Of a stretch of DNA of 64,000 bases, positions 58,402 through 64,000 are shown one piece after another; the stretch's first letter is position 1, and every line of letters begins with the position of its first letter. This stretch comes from Trichopria drosophilae (taxonomy: Eukaryota > Arthropoda > Insecta > Hymenoptera > Diapriidae). A program made the translations under genes and the position numbers. The notes under the pieces are model-generated. The model did no database searches. It saw only the letters and a list, made by a program, of their open reading frames with translations, and was not told the DNA's origin. The DNA is taken from the NCBI GenBank assembly GCA_030407085.1, contig CM059584.1:137258001-137322000 (forward strand), read 5' to 3'.

Positions 58402-60955
58402 TAGTTGGAACGAAAATATATGCGGAAACTCGCAAAATTTTGAATAAAGTAGTTGCTGCTATCGTAATTCTATGCGACTATTATTTTCTCCTTCTAAATA
58501 TCGATCATAGAAATTGAATTTGCTTCGTTTGTTTTCTCTCCTGGTATTACAAGTAATTGTTCATTTAGAGCAGAAATATACAGTACGTATGTAATCTATG
58601 TACCCAGTGTTATAAACAAACAAGTTATACGGGTATGAAAATGTTGTCTTCTTTATTAATAATTAAGCACTATAAATTAAACCTATATATCAGTGCTAAA
58701 TTATGTTGAAAGTAAACGCGGTCCGAATTATATAGGTGGGGGGGGGGGGGGTTCGGGATTCTCCACAGTGTCACGGAATATGTAAAATCGGTGAGTCTAA
58801 CTGTAATTAAGTCATAACTCAACAGCTAGTATTTGAAGTATCAACAAATGTTAACCCAATTAAGCTATTTAATATATTTTCTTTGTTTACTTTTTTTCAG
58901 AATTAGTAAGAGGATCGTATTACTGAGAAAAACTGAATTGTTTATTTAATATTTAAGCTATATTGAAATCCATATTCTAAAGATCGTTTAATTTACGTTT
59001 TCGACTCGTAAAGTCGATTTTTTTTAGGTTTTAGGTAGGTCGAAATTATCCAGTTCATTCCTATATTATAAATAACTAAAGTTATTTTTTAACTTGCTTT
59101 AGTACAACTAAAGCAAGAGTGACAGAATTACTTACAAAATTACGCGCTATTGTTGACCATGGTCCACAATTTTTTTCATTTATTTCAACTTTTTCTTTAA
59201 GAGTTTTAAAAAATAGCACATCGTTTTAAGTAAAGAAATTTAAAATATAAAAAATAAATGTTTCAAAATTACCCAAAGTCATTAAGTATAGTGCTTAAGT
59301 GTGCAAGTAATTCTGTTATATTAGCTTTAATAATACGTAAATTATTTCTAATATATACGTTATTCTAAATGAATTTTATTTGAGTTTAACTTATAATAAA
59401 CATTGTAATAAAAAAGTACTTACTTATAACTAAATATATAAATAAATAAAAATATTATAAGCATGCAATATATAAAAAAAGTAAAAATATTAAAAACAAA
59501 TGAGTTAAAACACATCTTTTAAATAAAAAATGGAACCCTGCTTTGCCACGTATCCGTTCGTGAACCCAGATTAGGAGCAGATCGTTAATTAGCAGATAAC
59601 CGTTAAAACCATACTATGATGTGTTAATGAGAACTAGAAGCTTATTGATTCATTACATATCCGTTGTTGCGTCACTTTTTAAAACATTATTCCTATGGGC
59701 AAAGTTTGTACGAAAGTTGTTTTTGACAAAAATTTAGTAGAAGAAATAAAATATCCATTTTGTTGATGTGATAATTTCGGGAAAAAAATAAACGATATTA
59801 TTTGACCAGAAAAAAATGTTATTGCCAAATTATCGTATTGCAAAAATGTAACATTAGCTTTCGTGTAGTCTGGAGAATGTAACCCTGGTAGAAATTTATC
59901 CACTTTTTTGTTACACTGTACATATTTCCTATACCTTTAACATGGGAAATAACAAAACTAGACAAGAACTAGCCAAAAAAAGGATTTATTTTTTAGTAGG
60001 GAAAAGGTGATACATTTTTTTCAAAATAGACGTAATTACAATGTTTTCCTGTCGAATACAAGGGAACGATATAATTTGCAGCAAATACAATTTTGTATTT
60101 AGATACTTGTAATTAACCGACTACGATGGAACTAAAAAACTGTTTAATCATATACATGTATATGTCTCCGTAGTGTAAGCCCGAATGTATTTTAAACATG
60201 GATTTCTATACTTGTTGTCTCGAAATATATTTGACTAGTCGCAATAGATCCTTTTATGACTAAAAGATGTTTTGTCAGATTTTTTAAAGCTGTGCCCGGT
60301 AGTTAGAAAATGATCTAAATAAAATTGTATATTATTACATATGATTTTAATAGTATATAATACAACAAGTGCGCAAAGTGCATTTTACCGCACGAGCAGC
60401 GAGAGCAAGCACGAGTCTCCGACATAGTCAAGTAAATATAAGATTTTTGTACTCGTAGAAGTTTATTCTCTTCTTACTAAATGTTATTGAATACATCTGA
60501 GAACTCTGATAAAAATTAGACTAATGACTAATGGTCAAATTTCAACAGATTCGTATAGAGGTCTTTTTTAACAATAAAATTTTATTCGCTTCTTGTGAGA
60601 CTGAAATAAATACATTTGGGAGCTTTGATTAGAATTAGGTTGAAGGTGAAATCTGAAACTTCCACAGATGTTACTGTAAGTCTTTTTTTAAAGATAAACT
60701 TTATTGATATTTATGCAGAAGTCAATTTAGGTATTTTTTCGATGAAAACGGTAATTTGCTATTTACCATACTCGAATGACATTTATGAGGGCAGCTAATG
60801 GCGAAACCTCAAATAATAGAAGTCAATATGTTACTTTAAATCAATTTTGCATCGGCCGAATACACTGCGACAGCCAAACAGCTGGGTGTCGGGCCATATT
60901 ACATACTTCTTTTTTCTCTTGATTTTGTGGCGTAATTGAAATAGGTTATGGCATG
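58402..60955. other. AT-rich spacer
   Basis: Contains a 15-nt G run (about 58737-58751), a short perfect inverted pair CTTGCTTTAGT/ACTAAAGCAAG (about 59094-59118) and otherwise no recognisable feature. Confidence 0.5.
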
Positions 60956-60989
60956 AACCGATATTATTTAAAATTCTCACTCCACAGAG

Positions 60990-61235
60990 ACTTTTTTATA
61001 CGTCTCATGGAGTTGTAAAAAACGTTCATCGCAATCGGTGGAAAATTGAAGATTTACGGTCCCGAATAAAATTCGTGTCAAAAGAAATAGACTGCAACAT
61101 TCGGCTACTTTTTTTCCAAAATTTTGTGATATTTTTAAAAATTTCGGTTCCATAAAGACCATTTTATACGCCATGGAGTTGTAAAAAAAATTTTAATTGT
61201 AATTGGTGGAAAATTGAGAGCGTACGTTCCCGACT
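60990..61235. repeat. Tandem duplication, period ~166 bp
   Basis: ATGGAGTTGTAAAAAA occurs at 61007 and 61173, each followed by ATCGGTGGAAAATTGA or ATTGGTGGAAAATTGA and an ACGGTCCCG/ACGTTCCCG ending. Confidence 0.7.
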
Positions 61236-61285
61236 AAAAGACTTCCAAAATGCAGTTAGTATTTAAATTATTTTTAGAATCCCCT

Positions 61286-61720
61286 TGTTAACGACTGGTG
61301 GAAGGGCTTCAAATAAAACGCGCAATATGATCGGCCACAAACTAAAAATCAACTTTATTTCGATCAATCGGCGACGACCCGATCGCGACGCGAACTTCCT
61401 AACCCGACGACATCCCTAAACGAACTCTCTCAACCCGATCGTCACTTTTTTCACCTCGTAGTTCGATCTTTCAAACTCTCGAACATTTAAATAGACTACG
61501 ACGTCATATTACACATCGATATCATACTATTCGAATTACAAATAATTGTATCGAGATCGTCACCATTTTGAAGGGCCTTATACATAATTTACCTAACAGG
61601 CCTGCTTCATTTTGAGGGTACCCCCATTCGGGTGTGCAATGGCGTAGGGAAAACCACCTCTGTGGGAAAAAACCTACGCCGGGTACCGCTGATGATAAAA
61701 CATCGATTCCGTCCGTAACA
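61286..61720 (-). mobile_element. Solo LTR, 435 bp, with 5-bp target duplication
   Basis: It starts TGTTAACG and ends GTCCGTAACA on the plus strand (TGTTA/TAACA inverted ends). CCCCT is duplicated at 61281-61285 and 61721-61725. No internal domain remains, so it is a solo LTR left by recombination. The minus orientation is inferred from the related element at 62309, where the polypurine tract lies next to the same LTR end. The five-base duplication and TG...CA ends fit Gypsy or Bel-Pao elements. Confidence 0.85.
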
Positions 61721-61725
61721 CCCCT

Positions 61726-62300
61726 TAAGAATGCTGAATTTTTATTTCAGATGAAACTTTAAACATTTGAAAAATAAAAACAAACGAGGCTGCTAAAATG
61801 GCCTTTAGGACTCACTGTGCAGAAACCGTATTTTAATGTATTAGTTCAATTTAGTTTGCCAAATTAATGTATTTGTACTTGTGCTCTCAATATATATTTT
61901 GTATTCATATATGTACCATTTCTCTTCCGATTCTTTTCATATCTTAATTAATATTTGTTTCATATTTTCAAACTATGAAGAAACTAACATTTTTCCGAAA
62001 ACTTGAAGCCTTTCATGTATGAAATTTTTGGTAAGAAGATTTAAATTTAAATTTCTTATGATTTCAGTTAAATTAGATTCATATTTTTAGGTGTTATTTC
62101 AAAATTATCAACTTTCAGAACTCCCTATGGTCATCAGGCGACAAAGTAGAAATTTGTTTTCGAATTTAAAGCGGTGAAATAATTCGCTCTATGTACAACT
62201 ACTTCTAAAATGATTATACAAGATCTTGAAAAATAGTGAAAATTATCAATGAGAATTGACTAACAATAAGAGTTTTCGGAAATAAATAATTTCAAGGGTG
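61726..62300. other. AT-rich spacer
   Basis: No feature recognised. Confidence 0.5.
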
Positions 62301-63480
62301 GTTTTCCCTTCGCAATGGCGTAGGGAAAACCACCTCTGTGGGAAAAAACCTACGCCGGGTACCGCAGATGATAAAACATCGATTCCGTCCGTAACATTCT
62401 CCCCCCTGTACGAAGTCCACGGACTCGTACACTTCACTAGAATCGATGTTTTCATAACCCATTCAAATCATCATCGAAGTTTTCACACGTCACGCACTTT
62501 GCATTAACATTTTTCCACTCGCATGGTACTATCAGATAGTACCATCATCATAACTTAGCAACCAAGTACATTATCTGGCTCATTCATTTCCAATTCTCTA
62601 ATATTATTCCATTCGATTACATCAGCATAGCTTCCAATTAGCTTTCCATAAATTCAAACTCACCACAACATCATGTGACATTTCACATCACCGTTCTGTC
62701 GTGATCATCAGTGTTTGTGTCCAAAGTCAGTGAAAAAGACAAAAAAGGTAGATCCACTAACTACTACAATATTACTTAAATAATATCAAAAACAAAGGCA
62801 AACTTAGTGATCATAAATCAAAGTCAGAAGAAGGCATATACCATGCCCAAGAATGTTCGCTATCACTGTAAGAGGATTACAGAGGTCTGTAATAATACTC
62901 AAATACTACTCAAGGTCGTCAAAATACTACTCATATTCTATGAAACTACACTACGATAAACAAGTCGAGATTTTCATAGTAGCGTTGTAAGTCATTCAAG
63001 TCAGTCTTATAACGAAGATGTACATTCTCACAAGACCTCGTACTGCATACCGTATTACTGCTCCCCCCGCTAAGGGAACAGCCTCGACAAAATTCGCACA
63101 CAGCCACCACACATCTTCGCAATCAGTACGGACACATTGCGCCATGACCATGTAATATTCACCACATCATAAGCATCCAACTACAAGAATTATTCATTTA
63201 CAAGTTGCATATTAACTTTGATGACTCTATGGATTTTCGACGAAATCATCCCATGTCACACATGGTGTTTATTAAATCACCAAACGAAAGTTAAGGCAGC
63301 CAGGAATTCAAATTTTTCAATTGTCGTCTCGTTCGATTGATCAAATGATTGTCATTGAAACATATTTTTTGTTGATATCCTTCAAAATGATTTCTCACCG
63401 ATATAATCGCCGACCTCGTTTGAAATCGGGTGAAAATCTGGAGAAAACCGTCACGTGATTAAATAAATTCATTAATAATA
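62301..63480 (-). mobile_element. Truncated LTR retrotransposon: LTR fragment, polypurine tract and internal 3' region
   Basis: About 62309-62396 repeats the last ~90 bp of the solo LTR (GCAATGGCGTAGGGAAAACC onward to GTCCGTAACA). It is directly followed by TTCTCCCCCCTGT, the complement of an ACAGGGGGGAGAA polypurine tract. That places the element on the minus strand, with the start of its 3' LTR here and its internal region to the right. The rest of the LTR is missing: at its left is a hairpin, GGTGGTTTTCCCT with AGGGAAAACCACC. No gag/pol frame was seen in 62400-63480, so this is the non-coding 3' part or a non-autonomous copy. Confidence 0.65.
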
Positions 63481-63568
63481 TTTCGGATTACGGCTCTGTT
63501 CAAGTGTCCGGAAATAGCGACAACCTTTCACTTCAAGTTGTCGAAATAATGTAATTTTCCTTTTGGCA

Positions 63569-64000
63569 AATAATTGTTGTAACAACACGGGACGAAATAA
63601 TTACTCCGGCGGTGTTGGGTTTTTAAAAAACAGGAAATTTATTACTCCAAAACCATTTACGACGCGATTGGCGACGATACGAACCTCTTCAACGGACGCG
63701 AAAATTCACTCTCGGCTCGCGAGATTCTGCCCAGACAAAAAATGCAATCACCATTGCTAACACAAATTTCGTCGCTAAGGACGCTCCATTTCGAATGATA
63801 GCAATTCGCTTTATCGACGGGTATTTGAATTTTGGTTTTCATAAAACGTCCCACCTTACGAACCTCCAAACTTCTTGTTCACCCGAGGGCCAGCACTGAC
63901 CAAAAACAGAGCGCGACTCCGTCCCACGTGCTCGAAACCAACTGGCTACTATCCATTTAGAGGCGATACAGTGGCAAATCGGACATTGTCCGCAATCCAA
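63569..64000. mobile_element. Possible second LTR, running off the window
   Basis: From TGTTGTAACAACACGGGACG onward the composition and some words (TTTATTACTCC, GACGCGATTGGCGACGA, GCGAACCTC-like) resemble the start of the solo LTR at 61286. The end is outside the window, so the call rests on loose similarity only. Confidence 0.35.

Noticed and set aside
61685..61715. CTGATGA in the LTR ends (also GCAGATGA at 62363)
   Set aside because: No GAAA box or stem II at the right distance; chance match.

Overview
The window is AT-rich, repeat-dense nuclear DNA of an animal, almost certainly an insect. The support is spliced genes with short GT-AG introns, a mariner (DD34D) element, jockey/I-type and other LINE relics, a Penelope-like relic, short TTAGG-type telomere-like runs near 7520, and protein sequences close to insect orthologues. 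The order cannot be fixed from the sequence; Hymenoptera is a weak guess.

Three conserved protein-coding genes can be built from exons. (1) ALG1, the first mannosyltransferase of N-glycan assembly: its C-terminal five exons on the plus strand, 4007-5336; the N-terminal exons were not found. (2) SNU13/NHP2L1 (hoip), the 15.5K U4/box C/D RNP protein: minus strand, 6920-6324, convergent with ALG1, with the start codon alone in exon 1. (3) Gamma-glutamyl hydrolase (GGH): plus strand, eight exons from 25468 to 45304, with a ~10 kb first intron and large introns 5 and 6 loaded with transposon debris. The eight exons sum to 1005 nt, an open frame of 334 residues. The three genes share no evident pathway.

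The rest is mobile and repetitive DNA. 0-4 kb: LINE 3' ends, a foldback element split by a LINE insertion, and a terminal-inverted-repeat (TIR) element containing a second LINE relic. 7-13 kb: two TIR elements and a 3.6 kb palindrome whose arms carry minisatellites. 20-25 kb: foldback element, tRNA-like relic, eroded LINE, pogo-like MITE. 30-45 kb, inside GGH introns: TIR elements, Penelope-like relic, hammerhead-like core, LINE and mariner-like relics, and a 1.5 kb palindrome with opposed polypyrimidine and polypurine tracts. 46.1-47.2 kb: an unusual retroposed insertion. 51-58 kb: a 2.2 kb palindrome of 80-bp satellite units with other elements nested or adjacent, small MITEs, and a mariner copy. 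61-64 kb: a solo LTR with target-site duplication and parts of further LTR elements.

The most notable find is at 46133-47199. It is a poly(A)-tailed insertion with a perfect 12-bp target-site duplication, made from a ~529-bp head-to-tail unit that encodes what looks like a complete type III hammerhead ribozyme (46460-46394, minus strand). The 5' part is inverted relative to the 3' part. This looks like a multimeric or circular self-cleaving RNA captured by LINE machinery.

A second theme is a dispersed repeat containing GGGGTCGCTGATTACG-like cores and paired ATGGC motifs. It recurs about two dozen times, and a related core occurs in the 80-bp satellite.
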